Assembly (NCBI RefSeq): GCF_000485595.1
Contig: NW_014577073.1
Location: 394,546 to 438,242 of the forward strand
DNA length: 43,697 bases
Reading direction: 5' to 3'
Source of the DNA: Priapulus caudatus
Taxonomy: Eukaryota > Priapulida > Priapulimorpha > Priapulimorphida > Priapulidae
The notes beneath the pieces are model-generated. The model had not been told where the DNA came from. It saw only the letters and a program-made list of their open reading frames with translations, and ran no database searches. Both the position numbers and the translations under genes were made by a program. This document shows positions 9,834 through 18,180 of the stretch, in pieces; the stretch's first letter is position 1, and every line of letters begins with the position of its first letter.

Positions 9834-10298
9834 CAAGGTTGGTGCAATCGCCGTTGCAGTAATCATCTACGGCGGCCTCCCACTCGGACACCTCTGATCA
9901 AGGACTGTACGAGTAGGCAGGAAGTCAAGCGACAGGCAACTCACAATGATGCCAACAGGACCCGGGGCCTGGGGCATTATTGACAACCATGCGACACATA
10001 GGGAGAGCCATGACGATGGCACACCGGATCGTTATAGTCATAGGGAAAGGGGAGAGGTATACAATTCAGTGGCTACATTCGTTTCAGCTAGCACTTCGAG
10101 GGACCGCTAGAGACACAGGAACTCCTTCGAGGGGAGACTATGGCAGACCGTCATTACAGTACCCAGCATGAGTGAAATATCACAGACTTCTAAGGACCTG
10201 TTGCTTTGCAGGGACATGCCGAGCCAGGGGAAGGGGTTTCACTTGGCTAAGTAAAATGACGCCGACTAAATAATCTTTCCTTATTTTTGTCATTACAG
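9834..10298 (+). other. pol-env spacer with env splice acceptor
   Basis: No gene of its own. It begins with the end of an alternative pol tail frame (stop 9860-9862). It ends with a strong 3' splice site: pyrimidine-rich TTTCCTTATTTTTGTCATT followed by ACAG, AG at 10297-10298. Confidence 0.6.
10280..10298 (+). promoter_or_regulatory. env splice acceptor
   Basis: Polypyrimidine tract plus CAG. The exon that would begin at 10299 starts with G and runs directly into a hydrophobic signal-peptide frame that has no ATG of its own. Donors at 4169 and 4597 end in ...AT, so the env ATG would form across the junction. This is read from sequence only; no transcript evidence. Confidence 0.65.
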
Positions 10299-10572
10299 GT
10301 ATCGACTGTGTGTTGCGACTCTCATACTCGCAGTGACGGTAGTAAGAGGAGAAGTGTTTGTACCGAAAGGGACGCTCGCAATAACACAAAGTAGTTGGAC
10401 CATCGTGTTTACGTTGGATGTATCACCTGTAAAGAATTATATGAGGGGTATTGATGATCAGATAGAATATTTGTTTAATGAGCGCAGCAAACGGGCCCCG
10501 CCTGCTGCGTCGCGACACCCTATTACTATAGTGACAGGGCTCGCATGTCGACACGAAATCAACCCACATTGA
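10299..10572 (+). pseudogene. env: env segment 1: signal peptide and N-terminal subunit start
   Basis: The frame opens at the splice acceptor with a basic residue cluster, a hydrophobic stretch (LCVATLILAVTVV) and a likely cleavage site near RGE. It then continues with a SSWTIVFTLDVSP...IDDQIEYL region that resembles the first conserved block of errantivirus/baculovirus-F N-terminal subunits. It stops at 10570-10572. The continuing env frame is frame 3, which overlaps from 10545, so a frameshift lies between about 10505 and 10570. The envelope glycoprotein would be made in the ER and act in cell entry. This copy is broken. Confidence 0.75.
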
Positions 10573-11402
10573 GGGGGGCATTTCAAAAATGGCTTCACCC
10601 GAATGCTACAATAGTACCACTATGGATGAACAGCACAGTAAGAATGCAACAACAGAAACAAGTCCTCGCAAACAACGAACAATTTCGTGAGATCATTGAG
10701 GTATTTATAAAGAAGCATGCAGCTGATTTCCGAATGCGCTATCATCGGCTATCAGAGCGCATTGAGGGGTTAACGTCTATGTTTGCTAATACGGGACATC
10801 GCTTCAAGCGATCATTATTGCCGTTTATCGGCCGATTTCAAAAAGCATTGTATGGAGTGGCGACGGAAGATGATTTAAATGACTTACAAGCTAGATTAGC
10901 CGGGTTCGAGATCACGCAAGGGGCATTTCAACATGCCATAGAGGATTCATTAACAGTCTTTAATCTGACAAAGACGCAGGTAAAATTAAATCATGACACG
11001 TTAAACGAATTAATTGACGGCGTTGAGACCATGCGAGAGTTTGTCAATGGCATCAATGATCGGCTACTGACTTTGACGATTACGCTGAATACGAGGACAG
11101 CAGCCATAATTCGCTTACAGACAACGATTGACATGATGATGTTAACTTTACAAGACGTCACGAATATAGTCGCGGACTTAGAACATTCACTAACCAGCTG
11201 TCTTACGGGCAGATTACCAATTTCGTTAGTACCGCCAACGCATTTACTAAGTATTTTGCGGAGTATCAAACAGGTGCTACCAAATTATCTGGCGATGCCG
11301 AAAGCATTAGACGAGACCATCCTGTATTACTATAGTTTATTGCAAACGATAGTGATACCAGTGCAGAATTCATTCCATATACTGAACGTTTCTACCACTT
11401 AA
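10545..11402 (+). pseudogene. env: env segment 2: furin-like site, fusion peptide, coiled coil
   Basis: 285 codons from ATG 10545, which is in-frame coding context and not necessarily a real start. Residues 86-89 are RFKR, a furin-type R-x-K-R site. They are followed at once by SLLPFIGRFQKALYGVAT, the glycine/aromatic pattern of F-type fusion peptides known from baculovirus F and insect errantivirus Env. A long helical region rich in Leu/Ile heptads follows (about 110-230). N-glycosylation sequons are visible (NAT, NST, NLT). It ends with TAA at 11400-11402 where the protein should continue. The next segment resumes in another frame after about 60 bp. Confidence 0.85.
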
Positions 11403-11463
11403 GCATGTCGGCCACATAATAATGTCGATGTAATTATGTGTTATTTTTAACATTTTTCAAATA
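11403..11463 (+). other. Frame-breaking insert inside env
   Basis: A 61-bp AT-rich stretch with stops separates the two large env frames. It has no AG near its right end, so it is not a GT-AG intron. The second copy carries the same stretch (about 29412-29478), so it predates the duplication or belongs to the same locus. Confidence 0.6.
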
Positions 11464-12552
11464 TTGCCGGCACCTCAATATATTAATAACACGCGGGCGC
11501 ACGTGTATTATGTGTTAGATGAGGAGTACGTGGCATTTGCGCAGGATAAAACACGTTACTTTTACCCTGAGCCCAACCTGGTACGCAAGTGCCTTCATGA
11601 AACCCATAACATTTGCCAGGCGGAGTCCGAAATCTATTACGTTAGAGGGTCCAGAGACTGTTTAGTGGCATTATTTTTAAGGCAAGCCGAGCACATACAA
11701 ACTTATTGCCAGAGAAGGGTGAAGATGTGTGCTAACCCAAAGCATCTAGTTACATATATTGGTAATGGTCATTGGCTTTTATCACCGGCAAAGACGTTTC
11801 GGTTGACAGTATCATGTCAGACAACCAATGACCAGCCTCCTACCATTACGGACATAGAGATAAAGTCACGTCAACTTGTATCGTTGCAGTCGGGTTGCAG
11901 TGCGCATTCGGCTGACCTTACCTTGCCAACCTTTTACTTTCATGATTCGTCTGTAAATCTCACCAGATCGCTAGTTCATATGTTACCTAAGGAGCTCCAG
12001 ACACCGACAATATGGGCAGACCTGGCAGAATTGGCGGTAAAACGAGGTAATGCCAATGATCTCATCCCACAGTCTATAGTTCCCCCTAAGCTCTATGAAA
12101 CCCATGACTTAGATATCGCATATCAGCATCTTAAGGACGCCATAGTTAATAGCCGAAGGATTTTCGATACTAACGAGGCAGCGCAGAACAATTTTCAGAG
12201 TGCACACATTCAGTGGCATCAGATAGTGATTTATGTTGCCATCGCGGTGGTAGCGATTGTCGTATTGTACTGCTGCTGTGCGCCACCACACCTCCGACCA
12301 CGCCTATGCCAATCGTTCCCTGGCACCATACCGGCTCCTACCATTATACAACCCACGGTGCAACCCCTGTTGCAACAGGTTCATGCAACAGCACCCTTCA
12401 TCCCGCAGCGCTTATATCCGACGGTGCACCCTGAAGAAATGGAGCATGAAGTAAGCCACAGGGTAGGAGCACATCCATTAGAGAATGTGCAGGATGGCGA
12501 GGAAGTGGAAATGAAAACTCTCGCTCGTTCAACGCGTTATCATAAGAATTAA
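11464..12552 (+). pseudogene. env: env segment 3: Cys-rich ectodomain, TM anchor, long tail
   Basis: About 362 codons. The first codon (TTG) is only where the frame becomes clean; there is no plausible start, so this is the 3' part of env. It has paired cysteines (CLHETHNIC, DC, YCQRRVKMC, SC, GC) as in the membrane-proximal half of errantivirus Env, and sequons NNT and NLT. A hydrophobic anchor IVIYVAIAVVAIVVLY lies at about 12222-12270, followed by CCC, a likely palmitoylation site. The cytoplasmic tail is about 90 residues, Pro-rich then acidic, which is long for the family. Confidence 0.85.
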
Positions 12553-12964
12553 GACTATACTAAGGAGGCTCCATAGTTTATTAGTATAACGATGCACAGG
12601 CGACGTATTTCACCATGTATCTAACAAGCACATATTGTATCGTGCACGAGTTAAAGCACTATGTGTTCACAAGTTCTAACCACTATATGTTCGCGCGGTA
12701 ACTGTCTCGGAAGATAATCTTAATGTTGCACAAGGACACAGTCTGTGTCACATATGTATAGATAGATAGCACTATGTTCATCATTTCAGTACCAGTAGAC
12801 AGGTGCTCACGCACACGTCTTCATCATTATATTGCGTGTTGGTTTTCCTTGTTTAGAGGTGTAAGCACGATGTTGTGAATGTGCCATGTAACCAGTACTA
12901 TAGGATGCATTACCATGTATGCAGCACAGTAGAATAATCTAGACCTTTTTGAGTAACAGTCAAC
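12553..12964 (+). other. env-accessory spacer with splice acceptor
   Basis: 412 bp without a gene. The end reads GACCTTTTTGAGTAACAG (AG 12958-12959), a plausible 3' splice site five bases before the accessory ATG. The corresponding place in element B reads CCTTTTTTAAAG and sits the same distance before its ATG. Blocks around 12855-12960 also resemble 15255-15345, so this spacer is shared between the element families. Confidence 0.55.
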
Positions 12965-13705
12965 ATGGACATGAACATCGACGTCGTGGAGGCAACGCGT
13001 CACCTCCCCTACAACGATGACGACGACTGGACGGAGGAGATGGAAGACGCCCTGCGCGATATAAGGGCGCAGGCGAGCCGCACGATGATTCATTACGACG
13101 ACCCCACGCCGACCACAACGACTCCACGCCGAGCCCACACCGAGGACGCAGACGACGAGGCCACGGACAACGAAACGCCCCGCAAGCGTTACTGTCCGCG
13201 ACCCATCAGCCACTCAGGGGCCATGCTAGCGGCCGGTATAAACATTGGAGGCGGCATGCGCTACGGGCCACTGTGCACACGCTGTGCACAGTGCCCCTGC
13301 CGTCGGCGCCTCCACAGTACGCCCATCAATGCCGTGCGGCCACTCGCCGAAGTGGTACCGCACGCGCACAGAGCCATGGCACCAGCGGCTCGCCGTTACG
13401 GGGTGCCACCGGCAACGCCGCGCCTCATCTTCGGGGGAACGGCTGGGCAGGTGGCACACACCACCTGGCGGGCGTTCCTGGACGACGTGCTCCGGTTCAG
13501 GAGATTGAACCCGGGGTTCACAGTCGTCCACCTCAATGACAATAGGCCCACCATCAAATTGGTGCCCATCGAGGAGGCACCACTTCCAGGCGTCGCACTG
13601 GACCACCAGACACAACCAGGGGCATGGGGGGCCATCGATGAGGAGGAAATGGAGGAAGACGAGGAGGACGACGACGAGGAGGAAGACGACTTCTGGCGAC
13701 GATGA
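12965..13705 (+). CDS. Accessory protein of element A (Cys/Arg-rich, acidic)
   Basis: 246 aa, intact, start ATG 12965 in CAACATGG context. A second ATG two codons on is possible. Layout: N-terminal acidic/amphipathic block with DDDDWTEEMEDAL (17-30); Thr/Pro/Asp linker; KRYC at 74-77, a possible nuclear signal; LCTRCAQCPCRRR with Cys104, 107, 110, 112 and Arg113-115; a basic Pro/Ala stretch; a compact-looking domain about 150-205; and a tail (225-242) almost wholly Glu/Asp. Element B encodes a homologue sharing the DW-EE-AL block, the KRYC motif and the CxxCxxCxCRRR module, so it is a real conserved gene. I do not recognise a database family. Its place 3' of env, its own acceptor and the Cys/Arg module suggest a nuclear regulator. 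That is inference. Confidence 0.85.
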   Translation: MDMNIDVVEATRHLPYNDDDDWTEEMEDALRDIRAQASRTMIHYDDPTPTTTTPRRAHTEDADDEATDNETPRKRYCPRPISHSGAMLAAGINIGGGMRYGPLCTRCAQCPCRRRLHSTPINAVRPLAEVVPHAHRAMAPAARRYGVPPATPRLIFGGTAGQVAHTTWRAFLDDVLRFRRLNPGFTVVHLNDNRPTIKLVPIEEAPLPGVALDHQTQPGAWGAIDEEEMEEDEEDDDEEEDDFWRR

Positions 13706-13892
13706 GTACTACGACGACGACGAGGAGCACGGCGACAGCGACGATGACAAAGGCGGCAGCCGGAAAAATTTTTTTTTGTTGTTTGTTTGATAATTAAATA
13801 CTCAAATATATATATAAAAAATAAAAAAAACTATAATCAAATAAAAATATGTGTAGAAAATAATGTAATATGAGGTAAAATATTAAGTTTCT
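13706..13892 (+). other. A-rich 3' region before the 3' LTR
   Basis: Begins with further acidic-type GAC/GAG repeats after the stop, then a T-run and A/T-rich sequence with several AATAAA-like hexamers (about 13815-13850). There is no G-rich polypurine tract, although one is required just before a complete 3' LTR. Element B has a comparable A-rich zone but continues for 200 bp to a clear polypurine tract. Confidence 0.6.
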
Positions 13893-14194
13893 GACTAGTT
13901 TGATCTCGAGTTACGACACGTCACGCTACCTGTACCGTTGCTACAATCTAGACTACCTATCAATATGTAAGTTTTATGTTTCTATGTCGCGTACCTATCT
14001 GTATTCGTCGGCTCATTCCGTGGGCACATATTATATGTAGAGTCAAGCTGGAATAGTAAAGATGTTGTTGTCTGAAATATAGTATCTAGCGTTATGTGCT
14101 TTATCTGAAGTTGTGCACGACGGTACTCCTAATACACTACGCATTACTACTAGACGATCACGGATAACGAGAAAGTAAGAGAAACGTTATTACA
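13893..14194 (+). repeat. 3' LTR of element A: R-U5 only, U3 missing
   Basis: 302 bp matching 4095-4396 at all but about five positions, ending TTATTACA. Homology with the 5' LTR begins within a base or two of the predicted cap site. The U3 with its TATA box and inverted repeats is absent. Contains the GTAAGT donor at 13967. Confidence 0.85.
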
Positions 14195-14198
14195 TTCG

Positions 14199-14443
14199 TC
14201 ATCTACCACACTCTGGTTATTATTTGCCGGACGAATCGCGCACGCACGCACGCACACGCACGCACACACACGGACACACACCCCCACACACATAACTAGA
14301 CAGAGGGCACTCACGGAGAGTGCATACCTCAGCCAGAATGTAACATGTATGTGTTACGAGCTGGCTCACCGCTCGCTGCTGGCTGCTGCTGACTGACTCG
14401 CCGCTCGCTGGTGGTTGCTGCTGACTCACTCGCCGCTCGCTGA
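14199..14443. repeat. Spacer between elements A and B with microsatellite and 37-bp repeat
   Basis: CGCA/CACA tract at 14239-14290, then a diverged tandem repeat of about 37 bp built from TGCTGCTGACTCACTCGCCG-like units (about 14370-14443). No coding capacity. Shared with the second copy (32205-32441). Confidence 0.7.
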
Positions 14444-14631
14444 TGTAATACCGTCGAAAGATGGATAAGTAAATATCTAGGAGTAATTTATTTTTCTGGG
14501 GTGGCATATATGGCCAGCTGTGCGAGGTCGCAACGCGGGAATAGACAGGACCGGGACAGGGTAGAAGTAGCCACTTATAGACAAGCCTGCAGTACAGTAG
14601 AGTACAGTACAGTACGGACTGACGAGAGACA

Positions 14632-14665
14632 ATAGGTAGGCGTGTCTACCTATGTCAGTATATAA
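14632..14665 (+). promoter_or_regulatory. Element B promoter: inverted repeat and TATA box
   Basis: ATAGGTAG-GCGTGT-CTACCTAT is a perfect 8-bp inverted repeat (14632-14653), followed directly by TATATAA (14659-14665). The same arrangement is at about 43361-43395. LTR A also places a perfect inverted repeat just upstream of its TATA box, although the sequences differ. Confidence 0.6.
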
Positions 14666-14763
14666 CCGCGTGTGCGACCAGAGAACGACACAGAGCGATA
14701 GTGTAATAGAAATACAGGCATATAACATCTTGGTTAAAGACAGCGACTGACAGCTTATACCTC

Positions 14764-14769
14764 GTAAGT
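14764..14769 (+). promoter_or_regulatory. Splice donor in LTR B
   Basis: GTAAGT about 100 bp after the TATA box, in the equivalent position to the donor in LTR A. The copy at 43487 reads GTTAGT, a weaker form. Confidence 0.4.
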
Positions 14770-15349
14770 TATGTGAGGTTACTCGCGTAACTACACTGTA
14801 GGCATTTGCCACGTTATGAGCGGATGCTAGTTTAAGTAGTTTCAATTAAAGAGATTCATGAATACGTCATACTGTGCGTTATCTATCATTCTTACATTCG
14901 TTCACATTGACGCTAGCAAGGGTGTATTAAACGCGCTCACCCACTTGCAACTCGGGAGAATAACGCTCCGATTGAAATGAAACCGTTGGCGCGTACTAAG
15001 AATTAATGCAAGAATAGCAAAACTAGAATACCGCCAAGTCATAAGAATAGTAGCTACGTGCGCATGTTTTGTCAATGTGTTCACCGATAATGCACTAAAT
15101 GGTTTACTATGTTACAATGTATTCACTATATTAACTATAATGCCACGCTGGACGCCGACTCTTATGCTTACCTATGTTTCACGACACAATATCTGTACGT
15201 CGCATCCTTAAGAACGCACTAAATCACAGAGTTTTAATGCATATATGTACGTTTGTTGTATTCCATAGCACGCATGCTGTGAGTGGCCACTAACACCGTT
15301 TTCGTATTACGATCAACAATGGAATAACCATAGCCTTTTTAAAGCTAAC

Positions 15350-15955
15350 ATGAGCATCACCACGGAAACGCAGGCCACCTCCCCCTGCGATGACCGAGAA
15401 GATTCGTGAGGAAAAGCAAGCTGCAGCCGGCGCTGCAGCCAGTCAAGCACGCGAAGAGACCAACGACGCGGGGCGCCGTCCCACGAGCAGTGCAACGGCG
15501 CGGACGTGCAGAAAGAGCCGCCCCACCAAGCGGTAACTGCGAGCCGACCGCCGCGCCACCCACCGCGCGCCGCCCGACCGACCGACGACGTTGCGCGACA
15601 CAGTTCATCCGCAACGCCCCCCGCCCATCGCTGTGCACGCAGTGTACACGTGTGCCCGTGCGATCGCCGCCGTACACGCCACACCGCCCGTTCGTCACAG
15701 TCAGCCGGGTCGTCACGCCAGGCCGGTGACCACCGCTACCATCGCTGCCGAGCTTCCGCTACGACAGAAGGACCCGAGGAAAGAAGAGGAGCGACGCTTC
15801 TACAGCGTGGTACCGCCTGAGGACCCAGATGACAGCTGTCGACACACCCCACGATGGACGGCCGAGGACCCCCACGAGACGGCGAGACCCCACGATGACG
15901 CGCGAGGACCACGACGACGACCACACGGACGACGCTGCAAGCGCCAGACTATTAA
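15350..15955 (+). pseudogene. Accessory gene of element B, copy 1 (frameshifted)
   Basis: ATG at 15350 preceded by CCTTTTTAAAG. The sequence tracks 42295-42747 throughout, but single-base insertions and deletions break it into pieces in three frames. The Cys/Arg region (TQCTRVPV-like, about 15630) is recognisable but garbled. Unlike the other copy, the frame near 15800 is open through the acidic DPDD region. Given the noise around it, these breaks are as likely to be sequencing errors as mutations. Confidence 0.6.
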
Positions 15956-16262
15956 TGTTTTTCTTTTTTGATGTGCGCAAGAAAACGAAAGAAAAGAAGA
16001 TCGATAAAAGTAAAATAAAATAAAAAAAATAAGAGATAAAACTCAAATAAAAAGCAAACTGGGCTTAGTTACGTTAGTTAGTTAAGTTAAAGAGGTGATG
16101 GGTGCACTGAAAAAAAATCAAAATAATAAAATAACAGAACGAAAAATTCACAAGAAAGATATATAAAAATTAATATAAAAACGTATTAAAAGTACAGCGT
16201 AACATTCGGCTTCTAAACAACGATGTTCGCGGGCATAGCCGTGCGGCTTCCAACTTTTTCCT
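15956..16262 (+). other. A-rich 3' region of element B
   Basis: A/T-rich with repeated AATAAA and TTAGTTAGTTAA, as in 42870-43170. No gene. Confidence 0.6.
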
Positions 16263-16276
16263 TAAGGGGGGGATAA
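16262..16276 (+). promoter_or_regulatory. Polypurine tract of element B
   Basis: TTAAGGGGGGGATAA directly before the second LTR copy, the expected place and composition for the plus-strand primer site. The clean equivalent is at 43171-43187. Confidence 0.65.
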
Positions 16277-16820
16277 TTAATAGCCGCGAAAGACGAAAGT
16301 AAATATCTAGCAGTAATCCTATTGTTTCTGGGGGCATATATGGCAGCTGTGTGAGGTCGCAACGCGGATATAGACAGGACCGGACAGGTAGAAGTAGCCA
16401 CTATAGACAACCTGCGTACGGACTGACGAGAGACAATAGTAGTGTCTACCTATGTCCGTATATAACCGCGTGTGCGACAGAGAACGACACAGAGCGATAG
16501 TGTAATAGAAATACAGGCATATATACATCTGTTAAGAGACTAGCGACTGACAAGCTTATACCTCTAAGTTATGTGAGGTTACTCGCGTAAACTACACTTA
16601 CCATTCGCCAAAACGTTATGCGGATCAGTTAAGTATTTCAATTAAAGTAGATTCATGAATACGTCATCCTGTCGTATCTATCATTCTTACATCGTTCACA
16701 TAGACCTAGCAAGGGTGATTAAACGGCGACCACCCCACTTGCAACTCGGGAGAATAACGCTCCGATTGAAATGAAACCGTGGCGCGTTACCAAGAATTAT
16801 GCTAAGAAGTATGCAGACTA
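16277..16820 (+). repeat. 3' LTR of element B, copy 1 (noisy)
   Basis: Matches 43188-43697 and 14444-15033 with many small gaps, for example in the TG start, the inverted repeat and the donor. The TATA box is readable at about 16460. Confidence 0.65.
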
Positions 16821-17461
16821 TAAAAAGAAAATCTTGTGTGGTTATAGCTCGATTAGTGCTCTAGTCACTCATACACACCAACAACCACATTTGTTCATAA
16901 GTGCCCATCGCCTCGCAGTAACCAGATAAATACGGGCCTATAGGACAGAGAGGATCAACGGAAGAATCGAACACGACGAGGCATCTTCGGCACCCAATGA
17001 GTGGTTACCGATCTCCTAGTTAAACACAGGAGGCCATGCAAAAAATATAACGAAAATTACGTAAAATTAATGATAAAAAACAGATCATCGTTTTCATTCA
17101 CGTCCTGAACCAAGAAGCGTTGCACCTGTTCCACAGCAAACGTTTCACCACAAAGTTTTTCACTGGTACGATTATTAAGGGAAATCACACTACATCTAAC
17201 CCCCTATTCGGTTCCGATTCACCTATTTTTGATATCGCGAACATTCCTCAACAACATGACTATCGGTAAACCAAGAGTTAACTGACATGTACTTCTTACA
17301 TTTGCATTTTTAAAATAGTATTATGATAGATTGTTAAAATTACACGCATGAAACAGGTAATAAGTGTGCGTAAAAACAGATGTTCGGTAAGAAAAAAAAG
17401 ATTCGTTACGAAATTCAGCTGCATGACATGAGTTCTCACGTCCTATATCGTCGCTTACGAT
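16821..17461. repeat. Contig end, repeated after the gap
   Basis: Non-coding AT-rich DNA. The whole block from about 16765 recurs in order at 17487-18180 with small indels. It may be flank of element B or the leader of a longer B element. No gag-like frame is seen. Confidence 0.6.
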
Positions 17462-17486
17462 NNNNNNNNNNNNNNNNNNNNNNNNN
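17462..17486. other. Assembly gap (25 N)
   Basis: Run of N of fixed length between two contigs whose ends repeat each other. Confidence 1.
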
Positions 17487-18180
17487 AAATGAAACCGTTG
17501 GCGCGTACTAAGAATTATGCTAAGAAGTATGCAGACTAGAATATAATGAAAATCTGTGTGTGTTACAGCTCGATTTAGTGCTCTAGTCTCCATACTCACC
17601 AACAATCACATTTGTTTTTCAGTGCCAATCGCCTCGCTGTAACCAGATGAATAGGGCCTATAGGGACTAGAGAAGACACGAAGAATCAACACGACTTCGA
17701 GGCATCTTCGAGCAGCAATTGAGTGGTTACCGATCTCTAGTTAAACACAGGAGCCATTGCAAAAAAATAACGAAAATTACGTAAAATTAATGATTAAAAA
17801 CAGATCATTCGTTTTCATTCACTCCTGATACCAAGAGGCGTGCACTGTTCTCAGCAAACGTTTTCACAAAGTTTTCACTGGTACGATATTAGGGAAGATC
17901 ACAATAATCTAACCCCCTATTCGGTTCGATTCACCTATTTTTGATATGAGCGAACATTCTCAACAACATGATTATCGCGTAAACCAAGAGTTAACTGTAC
18001 ATGTACTTCTTACATTTTCATTATTTAAATATTATTAGTGGATAGATTGGTTAAATTACAGCATGAAACAGGTAATATAGTGGTCGTAAAATAGATTGTT
18101 CGTTAAGATAAAAAAGATTCGTTACAATTATTCGCTGGCATGACATGTGTTCTCACGTCTATATCGTCGTTTACGATTGA
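17487..18180. repeat. Second copy of the 16765-17461 block
   Basis: Starts inside LTR B sequence (AAATGAAACCGTTGG) and then follows 16810-17461 to TATCGTCGTTTACGATTGA. No gene. Confidence 0.75.

Larger units (their letters stand above)
3830..14194 (+). mobile_element. Element A: errantivirus-like Ty3/gypsy endogenous retrovirus (defective)
   Basis: 10,365-bp LTR element with order LTR, PBS, gag, pol, env, accessory gene, LTR. Pol order (RT, RNase H, integrase) with a D,D35E core and HHCC finger places it in Ty3/gypsy. The env is of the baculovirus-F/errantivirus type. The R-U5 parts of the two LTRs (302 bp each) differ at about five positions, so it is not a brand-new insertion. Defects are: an inverted pol block replacing the 3' part of gag, the protease and the 5' part of RT; a TGA at 7026; frame breaks in env; and loss of U3 from the 3' LTR. 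This copy should not be able to replicate alone. Confidence 0.93.
3826..14198 (+). repeat. Target-site duplication TTCG around element A
   Basis: TTCG at 3826-3829 directly precedes TGTAATAAGG, and TTCG at 14195-14198 directly follows TTATTACA. Four to six base duplications are usual for Ty3/gypsy and errantivirus integrases. The match supports 3830 and 14194 as the outer ends, with the standard TG...CA termini. Four bases can match by chance, but the coincidence with TG/CA ends is persuasive. The noisy second copy shows the same bases at 21775-21778 and near 32207. Confidence 0.8.
14444..15033 (+). repeat. 5' LTR of element B (right end uncertain)
   Basis: Starts TGTAATACCG. The three other partial or full copies (16277, 32442, 43188) agree through the ACTAGAATA string near 15030, giving about 590 bp. 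An internal end at 14896 (CTTACA) is also possible if the shared downstream part is leader sequence. No convincing primer-binding site was found after either end. An ATTAAA signal near 14846 and a GTAAGT donor at 14764 lie inside. Confidence 0.55.
14444..16820 (+). mobile_element. Element B, copy 1: short LTR element with accessory gene only
   Basis: LTR starting TGTAATACCG (14444), internal region with one gene remnant, polypurine tract, then a second LTR (from about 16277). No gag, pol or env lies between the LTRs. The internal part is only about 1.25 kb. Sequence from about 14900 onward is noisy: it has many single-base gaps compared with the clean copy at 41884-43697. LTR B differs from LTR A in sequence but shares layout (TG start, inverted repeat, TATA, GTAAGT donor). 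Confidence 0.7.

Noticed and set aside
11403-11463. Intron inside env
   Set aside because: No AG near the right border and no matching GT-AG pair, so a splice cannot explain the gap.
12827-13635. Minus-strand and frame-2 ORFs over the accessory gene
   Set aside because: Shadows of a GC-rich gene. The plus frame at 12965 has conserved motifs in element B, the others do not.
14195-14198. The shared TTACA-TTCG string at the end of LTR A and inside LTR B (14892-14900) as proof that LTR B ends at 14896
   Set aside because: In element A TTCG is the target duplication. In element B the copies keep matching past this point, so the likeness may be chance.
17321-17605. ORF crossing the N run
   Set aside because: Spans an assembly gap, so it is not a real frame.
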